DNA of 26,402 bases from JAEUTH01 sp044230205. GTDB taxonomy: Bacteria > Bacteroidota > Bacteroidia > AKYH767-A > OLB10. How positions within the stretch are numbered: position 1 is the first letter of the stretch; each line of letters begins with the position of its first letter. Under the pieces are notes generated by a model, which worked only from the letters and a program-made list of their open reading frames with translations, searched no databases and was not told the DNA's origin. The stretch lies in the NCBI GenBank assembly GCA_044230205.1, contig JBGARN010000054.1:1-26402 (forward strand), written 5' to 3'. Below are positions 8,011-16,236 of the stretch, piece after piece. Both the position numbers and the translations under genes were made by a program.

Positions 8011-9648
8011 ATGAAAAATCAAAAATCATTACTCAGAACAATTGCTATCGCATTATGCCTGGCAGGAATTAGCAGCATATCAAATGCACAGTGGACCCGA
8101 AATGCAGCAACACAACAAACTTATTTGACTAATACCGGTGATAATGTGGGAATCGGCACTACAAATCCCCAATTTAAACTTGATATACAAAGCAATTCGG
8201 CTGCCTCAATGTCATTCAAATCAACTACCGGCAATTCAAATATCATTATTGATCGGGCAAACTCTGCCAGCACATCAGGCGTAAATTACAGGACCAATGG
8301 AGTTCCTTTTTGGCAAACGGGAACCATTGGCACTGATAATTATGTAATCAGAAATGTTAGTTTGGGAGCCACAGCATTTGCAGTTAATTTCCTGACTAAC
8401 AACGTAGGTATTGGAACAACGTCACCAGTAACACGTTTGCATGTAGTTGGTGATGGCCGCATACAAGGCAATCTTCAAGTAACGAATAATTCATCCTTTG
8501 GTGCATCTATGAATGTAAGTGGAAATATCACTGCAACAGGAACCCTTACTGCCGGAGGTAATGTATTCTTTGGTGATACCATTAATTTTGGTTCTGCCGA
8601 AAATTTTTACGATGGTGGTGCAAATACAATTGTAACTAATGATAATTTAAATGTACAACAAACGCTTTCAGTAGGTACTATTACAAGTGGTGCAAGCACT
8701 TTAAATGTTACAGGTACAGCAACAATTACAAATGGTTTAACAGTATCCAATGGAATCAATGTTGTTACGGGCAATATAGCTTCCGGTGGCGATTTGTACA
8801 CAACTTCCGTAAATGGTGTTATCAATTGCGGGGGTGATTCAATGAGTGCATTAATCAATGTAATGGCAGATGGATTTACACCGGGCACAAGTAATTTAAA
8901 TGCGAATGGTGATGAAGATCTTTATATCGGTGGTGACCTGGAGGTGGTTGGAAAAGGCTACCAATCAGGTGGTGGTGCATGGGGAGTGCGCAGCGACAGA
9001 AGATTAAAAAAGGATATTGTAGATTTTAACGATGGTTTGGAACAACTAATGAAAATTCATCCTGTAAAATTTAAGTATAATGACTTATTCCCAAATCATA
9101 CAGAGAAAGAATACGTTGGTATTATTGCCCAGGAAATGCAAGAAATTGCACCTTATATGGTTGAAGAGTTGCCAATGGGACAAATTGTTCAAGAGGATGC
9201 AAATGGCAAAGAAGTAATAATAAATCCGGGTAAAAATTATCTCACATTTGATCCAAATGCGTTATGGTATATTACTGTAAACGCAATTAAAGAACAGCAA
9301 TCTATTATTGAAAAGCAAGAGGCACGTATAGCGGCTTTAGAAGCAAAATTAAACATGACCGGTAGCACAGAAAGAAAATCAAATTCAAATCTTTCCACAT
9401 ATCGATTGTCGCAAAACACGCCAAATCCGTTTAATCAATCAACAACAATTAATTTTAGCTGTGGAGATGCAACACAAGCACAAATTATTATTCGTGATTT
9501 GAATGGCAACCTTATAAAATCTATTAATGCAGTTGGTAAAACGCAGGTAACTATAAATGCAAATGAATTAACTCAGGGAACATATACCTATACGCTTGAA
9601 GTTAATGGTGCAAGTATAGATACAAAATTAATGGTGATGACTAAGTAA
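8011..9648 (+). CDS. Secreted fibre-like protein with S74 intramolecular chaperone and T9SS sorting domain
   Basis: 545 aa from the ATG at 8011; an in-frame ATG at 7954 would put 19 polar residues before the signal peptide, so I reject it. Residues 1 to about 27 are a signal peptide ending S-N-A-Q. Next come fibre-type repeats with N-V-G-I-G-T-T-N-P and N-V-G-I-G-T-T-S-P, then low-complexity Thr/Asn/Gly beta-rich sequence. The peptidase S74 (endosialidase/tail-spike chaperone) domain starts at S-D-R-R-L-K-K-D-I: Ser328 and Lys333 have the Ser-to-Lys +5 spacing of the known self-cleavage dyad, followed by V-G-I-I-A-Q-E-M-Q. A trimer-type coiled coil (A-R-I-A-A-L-E-A-K-L) leads to a C-terminal T9SS type A domain (N-T-P-N-P-F-N-Q-S, ending K-L-M-V-M-T-K). 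Likely a trimeric surface or released fibre. Ligand and role are unknown. Confidence 0.9.
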   Translation: MKNQKSLLRTIAIALCLAGISSISNAQWTRNAATQQTYLTNTGDNVGIGTTNPQFKLDIQSNSAASMSFKSTTGNSNIIIDRANSASTSGVNYRTNGVPFWQTGTIGTDNYVIRNVSLGATAFAVNFLTNNVGIGTTSPVTRLHVVGDGRIQGNLQVTNNSSFGASMNVSGNITATGTLTAGGNVFFGDTINFGSAENFYDGGANTIVTNDNLNVQQTLSVGTITSGASTLNVTGTATITNGLTVSNGINVVTGNIASGGDLYTTSVNGVINCGGDSMSALINVMADGFTPGTSNLNANGDEDLYIGGDLEVVGKGYQSGGGAWGVRSDRRLKKDIVDFNDGLEQLMKIHPVKFKYNDLFPNHTEKEYVGIIAQEMQEIAPYMVEELPMGQIVQEDANGKEVIINPGKNYLTFDPNALWYITVNAIKEQQSIIEKQEARIAALEAKLNMTGSTERKSNSNLSTYRLSQNTPNPFNQSTTINFSCGDATQAQIIIRDLNGNLIKSINAVGKTQVTINANELTQGTYTYTLEVNGASIDTKLMVMTK

Positions 9649-9697
9649 TAAGCAATTTCAGAAGCCGGAATTGTAACAACCTGCTGAGTCTGATAAA

Positions 9698-9726
9698 CGC
9701 GATACAAACTTTGTATCGCGTTTTTT
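9698..9726 (+). terminator. Strong rho-independent terminator after the S74/T9SS gene
   Basis: CGCGATACAAA and TTTGTATCGCG are perfect complements separated by a single C, followed by six T. It lies 49 bp after the stop codon. Confidence 0.9.
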
Positions 9727-9962
9727 ATGTTTAATAAATTACCACTTCAAGCCGGATATTTGTTAAGGATAATGGCTAAAATGCCTGTGAAGGAATATTC
9801 AATTAAATGAAAAACCATGTACAACTGATTTAAAACTATCAATTTTCATGTCTCAGATTGCAGTATGCACTTATTATTATATGGGTTGGAAATAGCACCA
9901 CACTTATTTAAATGAATTCGTATGACGTCTTTTTGTTCTAAAAGTGGTTTGAATTAAATTAA
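9727..9962. other. Non-coding spacer between convergent genes
   Basis: The gap 9649-9962 is 314 bp; its first part holds the terminator at 9698. In the remainder I see A/T-rich sequence with a half-site TTACCACTTC near 9732, but no coding frame, hairpin with T-run, or repeat that I can support. Confidence 0.5.
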
Positions 9963-10475
9963 TTAGTAACGAAAATTTAATGCAGTTTTCAGTTGCTCCA
10001 TCACATTAAAAACAATAGGGCAAACACTATAATGATCGATCATTGATAACGATCGTGATGTAAAAACAGGTTTGTGAGTGTTAGGGAAATCTTTGCAGGC
10101 CTGGGGGCGGTTTTCATAAATGCTGCATAAGTTGTTTTCCAAAAAAGTGCATGGATGATGTTTTAAATAAGTATCACCCCAAAAATCATCTTTCTGTATA
10201 AATTGTTTTACAAAATCTTCGGTTGCAAGGTTTTTAAATTCAGCCAGTTTTTTTATTTCCTCATCTGTAACGCCTGCTTCCAGCTGTTTGCAGCAATTGG
10301 CACATTACGTGCAATCAATTTTAGAAGATACTTCTGCATTGATCTTTTTAACAAAGCGATCGGTTTTATCTTCATTAATATTTTTTAAAAACACCCTGAA
10401 AGCAAAATTCTCTTTATGATTTTCCTTTGCTTTTTCGGCTATGAATTTTAAATCGGTAACAATGTGTGGATGCAT
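9963..10475 (-). pseudogene. YkgJ-family cysteine-cluster protein, broken by an in-frame TAA
   Basis: Reading the minus strand from the ATG at 10475-10473 gives a 170-codon gene with a single in-frame TAA at 10307-10305 (codon 57). The frame on both sides is otherwise clean and protein-like. The stop falls inside the hallmark metal-binding motif: I-D-C-T, stop, C-A-N-C-C-K. Family members have a CxxCxxCC cluster here, so the lost residue is a non-conserved spacer; CAA to TAA, a single C-to-T change, would explain it. Downstream features of the family are intact: H-P-C-T-F-L-E-N-N-L-C-S-I-Y-E-N-R-P-Q-A-C, then C-P-I-V-F. Such proteins are thought to bind Zn or Fe-S; substrates are mostly unknown. 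It lies 123 bp downstream of polA on the same strand. A sequencing error is possible. Confidence 0.85.
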
Positions 10476-10523
10476 TATTTTTTGAATTGATGTTCAGGTG
10501 ACGAAGAAGATCACTTATATCGT

Positions 10524-10588
10524 TAATCAAGCTTGATTATATAACTTCAAACCTCAAACCTCAAACTTTATCCCGATAGCTATCGGGA
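10524..10588. repeat. Palindromes and heptad repeats after polA
   Basis: Three elements lie in the 123 bp between polA and the YkgJ remnant. First, a perfect 16 bp palindrome TAATCAAGCTTGATTA (10524-10539). Second, three heptads TTCAAAC, CTCAAAC, CTCAAAC (10546-10566), related to the heptads inside ade. Third, a perfect 18 bp palindrome TCCCGATAGCTATCGGGA (10571-10588), 10 bp past the polA stop. The last could act as a transcript 3' hairpin. The half CTATCGGGA also occurs at 6868-6876 before the LuxR regulator, so it is probably a dispersed element. Confidence 0.65.
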
Positions 10589-10598
10589 CCGAAACTGG

Positions 10599-13424
10599 TT
10601 AGTGTGCCTCCAGCCAATTTCTTCCTGTTCCTATCTCAACATCCACAGGTACATTTAATTTAATGGCACCTTCCATTTTTTGTTTGATAATAGGCTTAAC
10701 AATTTCCAGTTCATCATTGGGTACATCAAAAACCAATTCGTCATGCACCTGCAGGGTCATTTTAGTATTAAGCTTTTCTTTTGTAAAGGCTTCATCAATA
10801 TGAATCATCGCTACCTTAATTAAATCGGCTGCACTGCCTTGTATAGGCGCGTTAATGGCGTTACGCTCGGCAAACCCACGCACAGTTGCATTAGCGCTGT
10901 TAATATCACGCAGGTATCTTCTCCTGCCTAATATGGTTTCAACATATCCATGTTCACGCGCATTGTTAATACTGCTGTCCATATAAGATTTTATGGTAGG
11001 ATATTGAGCAAAATAGTTTTCGATAATTTCTGCAGCTTCTTTTCGCGGAATGTTTAACCGTTGAGAAAGACCGAATGCGCTTATGCCGTAAATAATTCCA
11101 AAGTTTACCATTTTGGCATTTCTGCGCATGGTGCTGTTCACCTGTTCCAGCGGCACACCATACACTTTGCTTGCTGTAGCGGCATGTATGTCAATATGAT
11201 TTTTAAAGGCTTCAATCATACTTTCATCTCCGCTGAAATGAGCAATAATTCTAAGCTCAATTTGTGAGTAATCTGCGCTTAATAAAGTAAACTTATCATT
11301 CCGGGCAATAAATGCTTTACGTATTTCTCTTCCGCGTTCGGTACGAATAGGTATATTTTGTAAGTTAGGATTATTACTGCTTAACCTCCCGGTAGCTGCC
11401 ACAGTTTGCATAAACGAAGTGTGAATGCGTCCGGTTCGCAGGTTGATCATTTCGGGCAAGGTGTCCACATATGTATTTTTTAGTTTAACCAGTTCGCGGT
11501 AGTCAAGCACCAGCTTAACAGCGGGGTGCTTATCCTCTAATTTGCTTAAAATATCTTCTCCTGTGGCATATTGTCCCGTCTTGGTTTTTTTAGCCTTTTC
11601 GTCAATCTTAAGATGATCAAAAAGAACATCACCCAGTTGCTTGGGTGAGGCAATGTTGAATTTCAATCCGCATACTTCGTATATCTTGTCTTCAATTTTA
11701 ATAATGTCACTTTGCAATTCCTGCGAAAGTTTTTTCAAAAAATCAGGATCAATGCGAACACCTTCGGTTTCCATTTTTACCAGAACATTCATCAGCGGAA
11801 CTTCAACCTCATCAAATAATTTGAAAACTTTGTATTTAATCAATAACGGTTCGAGTACATGTTTTAATTGAAGTGTTACATCGGCATCCTCAGCTGCATA
11901 ATCGGTAATCTGATCCAACGGAACAGTACGCATGCTCAGTTGTCCGGCTTTTTTTTCACCAATAAGTTTTTCAATAGGAATGGGTTCATATTGCAGGTAT
12001 AATTCTGAGAGAAAATCCATGTTATGCCGCTGATCGGGTTCAATGAGGTAATGCGCAAGCATGGTGTCAAATAATTTTCCTTGCACATGTACATCGTACC
12101 AACGAAGCATAATGATATCGTACTTTAAATTCTGACCGGTTTTTGCAATCTGCTTATTTTCAAAAACTTTTTTGAATTCCTGCACTACAGCATGTGCTTC
12201 ATCATATTGATCAGGAACAGGAACATAATAGGCTTCGTGTTTTTTTATGGAAAAACTTAAACCAACCAGTTCGGCATTATTTGCATCAATGCCGGTAGTT
12301 TCAGTATCAAAACAAAATTCGGTTTGGTGTGATAATTTTTCAACCAGGGCTTTTCTTTTTTCTTTGGTATCACACAATTCATAGTGATGTTTAATGTCAT
12401 CAATAGTTTTCAGTTTTTGATGAGCTGCATTCTGATGATCTTCTTCTGAAGGAGGAGTATCGTCATCATCATCAGTTATTACAAACAATGATTGCTGTCC
12501 TTTTTTAACCTTTGGCTTGTCCTCTGCAGGCGTATTATTACCAGTAGTTCCTTCTCCCAATGCACGCTTAGCCAGGGTGCGAAATTCAAGTTCATTAAAA
12601 ATTTCAGTTAGTTGTTCCTTATCTGGTTCTTCAAGAATTAATTTTTCTTCTTCAAATTCTATGGGCACATCTAAAAGTATGGTAGCAAGCTGTTTTGATA
12701 TTCGTGCTGATTCAGCTCCATTTTTAACTTTTTCAGCAAGCTTGCCTTTTAATTTATCAGCATTGGCAATTACATTTTCGAGGTTGTCATAATCAGCCAG
12801 CAGCGCCTGTGCTGTTTTTTCTCCTACACCGGGTATTCCAGGAATATTATCAGCTGTATCTCCCATTAGTCCAAGCATGTCAATAACCTGGTCGATACGC
12901 TTAATCTGAAATTTTTGCAGGATTTCATCAACACCAAGTACCTCGGCAGGCTTACCAAAAACACCCGGCCTGTACATTTTGATATGCTCGCTTACCAGTT
13001 GTCCGTAATCTTTATCAGGAGTCATCATAAACACTTCAAACCCTTTTTCCTCGGCTTTCTTGGCAAGGGTGCCAATGATATCATCAGCTTCGTATCCATC
13101 CATTTCAATTACAGGAATTTTGAATCCCTTCAATAATTTTTTTATGTAGGGAATAGAAATGACAAGATCCTCAGGCATTTCCTGGCGGTGAGCTTTGTAA
13201 TTTTCAAAGTCAACATGGCGTGCTGTGGGTGCTGCTGTGTCAAAAGCAACACCTATGTGAGTTGGCTTTTCATTTTTCAGCACATCAAGCAGCGTATTTG
13301 TAAAGCCAAACATGGCTGAAGTGTTTAAGCCTTTTGAACTGATGCGTGGATTTTTTGCAAAAGCAAAATAGGCACGATAAATTAATGCCATTGCATCTAA
13401 TAAAAACAATTTTTTTTCTTCCAT
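10599..13424 (-). CDS. polA: DNA polymerase I
   Basis: 941 aa, full-length family A polymerase for Okazaki-fragment processing and gap repair. N-terminal 5'-3' nuclease (about 1-300): D-G-Y-E-A-D-D-I-I-G, T-P-D-K-D-Y-G-Q-L, and the helix-hairpin-helix block G-D-T-A-D-N-I-P-G-I-P-G-V-G-E-K-T-A. A charged, low-complexity linker follows (D-D-D-D-D-T-P-P). The 3'-5' exonuclease appears active: F-C-F-D-T-E-T-T-G with Asp373 and Glu375, then L-K-Y-D-I and A-A-E-D-A-D-V-T. Polymerase motif A is D-Y-S-Q-I-E-L-R from Asp718, motif B is R-R-N-A-K-M-V-N-F-G-I-I-Y-G, and motif C is V-H-D-E-L-V-F with Asp895. The end N-W-L-E-A-H is typical. Intact proofreading residues set it apart from Taq-type enzymes. 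The upstream 188 bp are shared with the divergent Reg_prop remnant. Confidence 0.97.
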   Translation of the reverse strand: MEEKKLFLLDAMALIYRAYFAFAKNPRISSKGLNTSAMFGFTNTLLDVLKNEKPTHIGVAFDTAAPTARHVDFENYKAHRQEMPEDLVISIPYIKKLLKGFKIPVIEMDGYEADDIIGTLAKKAEEKGFEVFMMTPDKDYGQLVSEHIKMYRPGVFGKPAEVLGVDEILQKFQIKRIDQVIDMLGLMGDTADNIPGIPGVGEKTAQALLADYDNLENVIANADKLKGKLAEKVKNGAESARISKQLATILLDVPIEFEEEKLILEEPDKEQLTEIFNELEFRTLAKRALGEGTTGNNTPAEDKPKVKKGQQSLFVITDDDDDTPPSEEDHQNAAHQKLKTIDDIKHHYELCDTKEKRKALVEKLSHQTEFCFDTETTGIDANNAELVGLSFSIKKHEAYYVPVPDQYDEAHAVVQEFKKVFENKQIAKTGQNLKYDIIMLRWYDVHVQGKLFDTMLAHYLIEPDQRHNMDFLSELYLQYEPIPIEKLIGEKKAGQLSMRTVPLDQITDYAAEDADVTLQLKHVLEPLLIKYKVFKLFDEVEVPLMNVLVKMETEGVRIDPDFLKKLSQELQSDIIKIEDKIYEVCGLKFNIASPKQLGDVLFDHLKIDEKAKKTKTGQYATGEDILSKLEDKHPAVKLVLDYRELVKLKNTYVDTLPEMINLRTGRIHTSFMQTVAATGRLSSNNPNLQNIPIRTERGREIRKAFIARNDKFTLLSADYSQIELRIIAHFSGDESMIEAFKNHIDIHAATASKVYGVPLEQVNSTMRRNAKMVNFGIIYGISAFGLSQRLNIPRKEAAEIIENYFAQYPTIKSYMDSSINNAREHGYVETILGRRRYLRDINSANATVRGFAERNAINAPIQGSAADLIKVAMIHIDEAFTKEKLNTKMTLQVHDELVFDVPNDELEIVKPIIKQKMEGAIKLNVPVDVEIGTGRNWLEAH

Positions 13425-13612
13425 GGAATTAGTTACGGTTTAATAAAGCGATGCAATTTGAGAAAAATCATTTTAAGTGTTAACTGTGAAAACTATTCAA
13501 TTTGAAAATATTACCTGCTTTTGAATTCGTTTACTTCATTAAATTTTCGTAAAATTGTAAAACTATTTATTAGCCATTCATCTAAAATCATTTTCTATCC
13601 TCATTTTTTTGT

Positions 13613-14230
13613 ATGAGCAAAAAATCACATTGCTTTTTAGTGGTCATTTTTTTTCTCCAGGGCGCTTGCAGGCAAGACTTAAAAGAGAAAAAAGTGTTTG
13701 CGGAAAATCTTGATGCAACATTAAAAATTCAGTCATTGGATAGCGGAACGCCACCCGAAAGGGTTTTACTTGATTCGGGTACCAGTCCTGAAATTAATGC
13801 TGTGCCTGATTATGCAGCCGGTAAAAAGAATATTATTATTAAAAACGGAATCAGAACCATATCGTTAGTAGCTCCCCATAAGATTGCTGCAAAATTTTCC
13901 GGCACCTATTTTACCAATTATACTATAGCGCAAGGCCTTACCGGCAATTCAGTAAAAAGTAATACGGAATACAATAGTGTGAAGCTATGGTTTACATCCG
14001 ATAATTCTGGGGTGAATTGCTTTAGTGGCCAAACGTTCATCCACTTTGCTGTTGAACAAAGTCTTTCCGGTAATGTTATTTTCAGTATAAACATGGATGA
14101 TGCTGGCATGCATAGGTTTGATTCTGAATGTGAAGGTTTAAACAGCTCTTACAGAGAAATAAATTTCTATAACGATAATGGAAGTGTATTTGAGATACCA
14201 TTTCTTATTTCAAATGAAAGGACAGTTTAA
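13613..14230 (+). pseudogene. Collapsed remnant of a Reg_prop lipoprotein sensor kinase
   Basis: The 205 codons are open, but the content is a splice of distant parts of a much larger protein. Residues 1-19 are a lipoprotein signal with a lipobox-like L-Q-G-A-C (Cys19). About 46-62 carry the Pro-Pro-Glu plus V-L-L-D-S repeats that I associate with the N-terminus of Bacteroidota two-component hybrid sensors. About 98-165 resemble two Reg_prop beta-propeller blades (F-T-N-Y-T-I-A-Q-G-L, L-W-F-T-S, G-V-N-C-F-S-G-Q-T-F-I-H-F), but with the usual W-F-G-T glycines lost. The last 23 residues (I-N-F-Y-N-D-N-G-S-V-F-E-I-P-F) nearly duplicate the extreme C-terminus of the HisKA_2 kinase encoded next door. 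Membrane segment, phosphoacceptor and ATP-binding boxes are all missing. An internal deletion of an ancestral sensor kinase explains this best. It could still make a small lipoprotein. The next gene begins 35 bp on. Confidence 0.7.
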
Positions 14231-14265
14231 ATTTTAAATTAAACGAGGCGAATTAATAAACAGAA

Positions 14266-16236
14266 ATGAAAAAACTTCTAACCCTTTATTTAATTTTAAG
14301 TGCATTAGTATCGGTTGCTCAAAACCTTTCTACAGGGCAATCAGGCAAAACAATTGATTCCCTGCTGAAGGCGTTAAAAAATTACGATGCAAAAAAGGTG
14401 GAGCTGAACAAAAACCTTTTGCCTGATGCAAGTGACACCACCAAGGTAAAAATCATGAATGACCTTGCTGTGCAATACGAAATTGTTGCAGACTATGCTT
14501 CTGCAAAAAAATATGCTGATGATGCACTATCGATTGCGCAGCAGATTAGATTTAAAAGTGGCATTGCACAAGCTGTTTTTAATATCGGAGTAATCTGTAA
14601 CAGGCAAGGAAATTACCACGAAGCACTTAAAAATCATACAGCCAGTTTAAAAATAAGGGAAGAGATTGGAGATGAAAAAGAAATTGTGAATTCTTATATC
14701 GAATTAGGAAATGTTTATCAATTCCTCGGCAATTACTTTGAAGCAGTGAAAACATATTTTACGGCTTTAAAACTTTCTGAAAAAACCGGGAATAAAATCG
14801 GCATTGCAAGGTGTTATAACAACCTTGGAACTCTTTATGAAAACCAGGGCAAATACCCTGAAGCCCTTAAAAATTATTTTGCCTCTTTAAAAATAAAAGA
14901 AGAAATCAACGATAAGAAAGGTATCGGAGTAGCTTATAATAACATCGGAAAAATTTACCAGTTCCAGGGCAACTATCCTGCAGCGTTGAAATATCATTTT
15001 GCTTCTTTAAAAATAAAAGAAGAATTCGGGGATAAAAAAGGGATTTCAAATTCATACAACAGCATTGGAGGCATCTGTGCAGCGCAGGGTAATTACGATG
15101 AGGCATTGAATCATATGTATACTGCATTGAAAATAAAAGAAGAAATAGGGGATAAAAACGGATTAATAAGATCGCGTAATGCAATAGGTCTTGTAAAAGT
15201 AAAATTGAAAATGCCGGAGGAAGGCAGAGAATGGCTGAGGAAAGGTTTACAACTTGCAAAAGAAATTAACTCTTTAGTTCTTATCAAGGAAAGCTACCTT
15301 GGACTGGTCGAAGCGGATAGCGCCCTTGGAAATTTTGCAGGTGCTTATGAGAATTATAAATTATTTATCCTGTACCGCGATAGTCTCAACAATGATGAGA
15401 TAACGAAAGAAAAGGTGGAATCGCAAATGCAGTTTGAATTCGACAGGAAAGAAGCATCTGCTAAATCAGAACAGGAAAAGAAAGACATCGTCCAACGAAA
15501 TATTCGCAATTCAATAGCTGCAGGCCTTGCAGGGACACTCTTCTTTTTGCTTGTTACCTATAGTCAGCGCAACAGAATAGCCAGAGAGAAAAAACGCAGT
15601 GATGAATTGATTATAGAAAAAGAAATGCTGATGAAAGAAATCCATCACCGTGTAAAAAATAATCTTGAAGTAATCAGCAGCCTGCTCGAATTGCAAACAC
15701 AGCGAATATCGGATGAGAAGGCAAAAGCCGCTATCATAGAAAGTCAAAGCCGTGTGCAATCTATTTCATTGATACATCACAAGCTATATCAAAATGAAGA
15801 TGTAGCTTCAGTGGAGTTCAAAAATTTTATTAGTGATTTATACAGGCAAATTGAAGGCGTGTTTAAGAAATCGGAAACAGAGGTTGAATTTACTGTTACA
15901 GCTGACGAAACTCTGATCAATACTGATACTGCTGTACCGCTTGGACTAATATTGAATGAACTGATAACAAACACTTTCAAATATGGTGTTTGTGCCTTTC
16001 AAAAAAACAGAATTGAAGTTTCATTAAAAAGTGAAAATGAAAATAATTACAAACTGATTTACCGTGATAACGGAAAGGGATTGCCAGCCGATTTTAATAT
16101 TCAAAAATCAACCTCGCTTGGAATGAAGGTAATTCAATTGCTTACCAAACAGCTTGGAGGAAAATTAAATTTCTATAATGATAATGGAAGTGTGTTTGAA
16201 ATTCCTTTTATCATTGCACACAAGGATGAATTATGA
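14266..16236 (+). CDS. TPR sensor histidine kinase, HisKA_2 type
   Basis: 656 aa. Signal peptide residues 1-19 (V-S-V-A-Q). Periplasmic TPR region about 60-350 with 40-residue units, several encoded by regularly spaced 120 bp DNA repeats (A-L-K-N-Y-F-A-S-L-K-I-K-E-E-I and close variants). After a coiled coil with Q-M-Q-F-E-F-D-R-K-E, one membrane segment lies at about 415-432. The transmitter begins E-I-H-H-R-V-K-N-N-L; by analogy with HWE/HisKA_2 kinases the phosphoacceptor is His461. Then L-N-E-L-I-T-N-T-F-K-Y-G (N box), D-N-G-K-G-L-P (G1), S-L-G-M-K-V-I (G2) and the end G-K-L-N-F-Y-N-D-N-G-S. Its stop overlaps the LytTR regulator's ATG by 4 bp (ATGA), so the two are translationally coupled partners. 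The N-terminal half is paralogous to the kinase at 4856, but the transmitter belongs to a different family. Confidence 0.94.
   Translation: MKKLLTLYLILSALVSVAQNLSTGQSGKTIDSLLKALKNYDAKKVELNKNLLPDASDTTKVKIMNDLAVQYEIVADYASAKKYADDALSIAQQIRFKSGIAQAVFNIGVICNRQGNYHEALKNHTASLKIREEIGDEKEIVNSYIELGNVYQFLGNYFEAVKTYFTALKLSEKTGNKIGIARCYNNLGTLYENQGKYPEALKNYFASLKIKEEINDKKGIGVAYNNIGKIYQFQGNYPAALKYHFASLKIKEEFGDKKGISNSYNSIGGICAAQGNYDEALNHMYTALKIKEEIGDKNGLIRSRNAIGLVKVKLKMPEEGREWLRKGLQLAKEINSLVLIKESYLGLVEADSALGNFAGAYENYKLFILYRDSLNNDEITKEKVESQMQFEFDRKEASAKSEQEKKDIVQRNIRNSIAAGLAGTLFFLLVTYSQRNRIAREKKRSDELIIEKEMLMKEIHHRVKNNLEVISSLLELQTQRISDEKAKAAIIESQSRVQSISLIHHKLYQNEDVASVEFKNFISDLYRQIEGVFKKSETEVEFTVTADETLINTDTAVPLGLILNELITNTFKYGVCAFQKNRIEVSLKSENENNYKLIYRDNGKGLPADFNIQKSTSLGMKVIQLLTKQLGGKLNFYNDNGSVFEIPFIIAHKDEL

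Noticed and set aside
10031..10044. Perfect 14 bp palindrome AATGATCGATCATT
   Set aside because: It lies within the YkgJ-type coding sequence (M-I-D-H) and is not repeated elsewhere; probably chance.
10305..10307. Programmed readthrough or codon reassignment at the YkgJ stop
   Set aside because: TAA ends other intact genes here normally (polA, for example), it is not UGA or UAG as used for Sec or Pyl, and I see no recoding hairpin; a point mutation or error is simpler.
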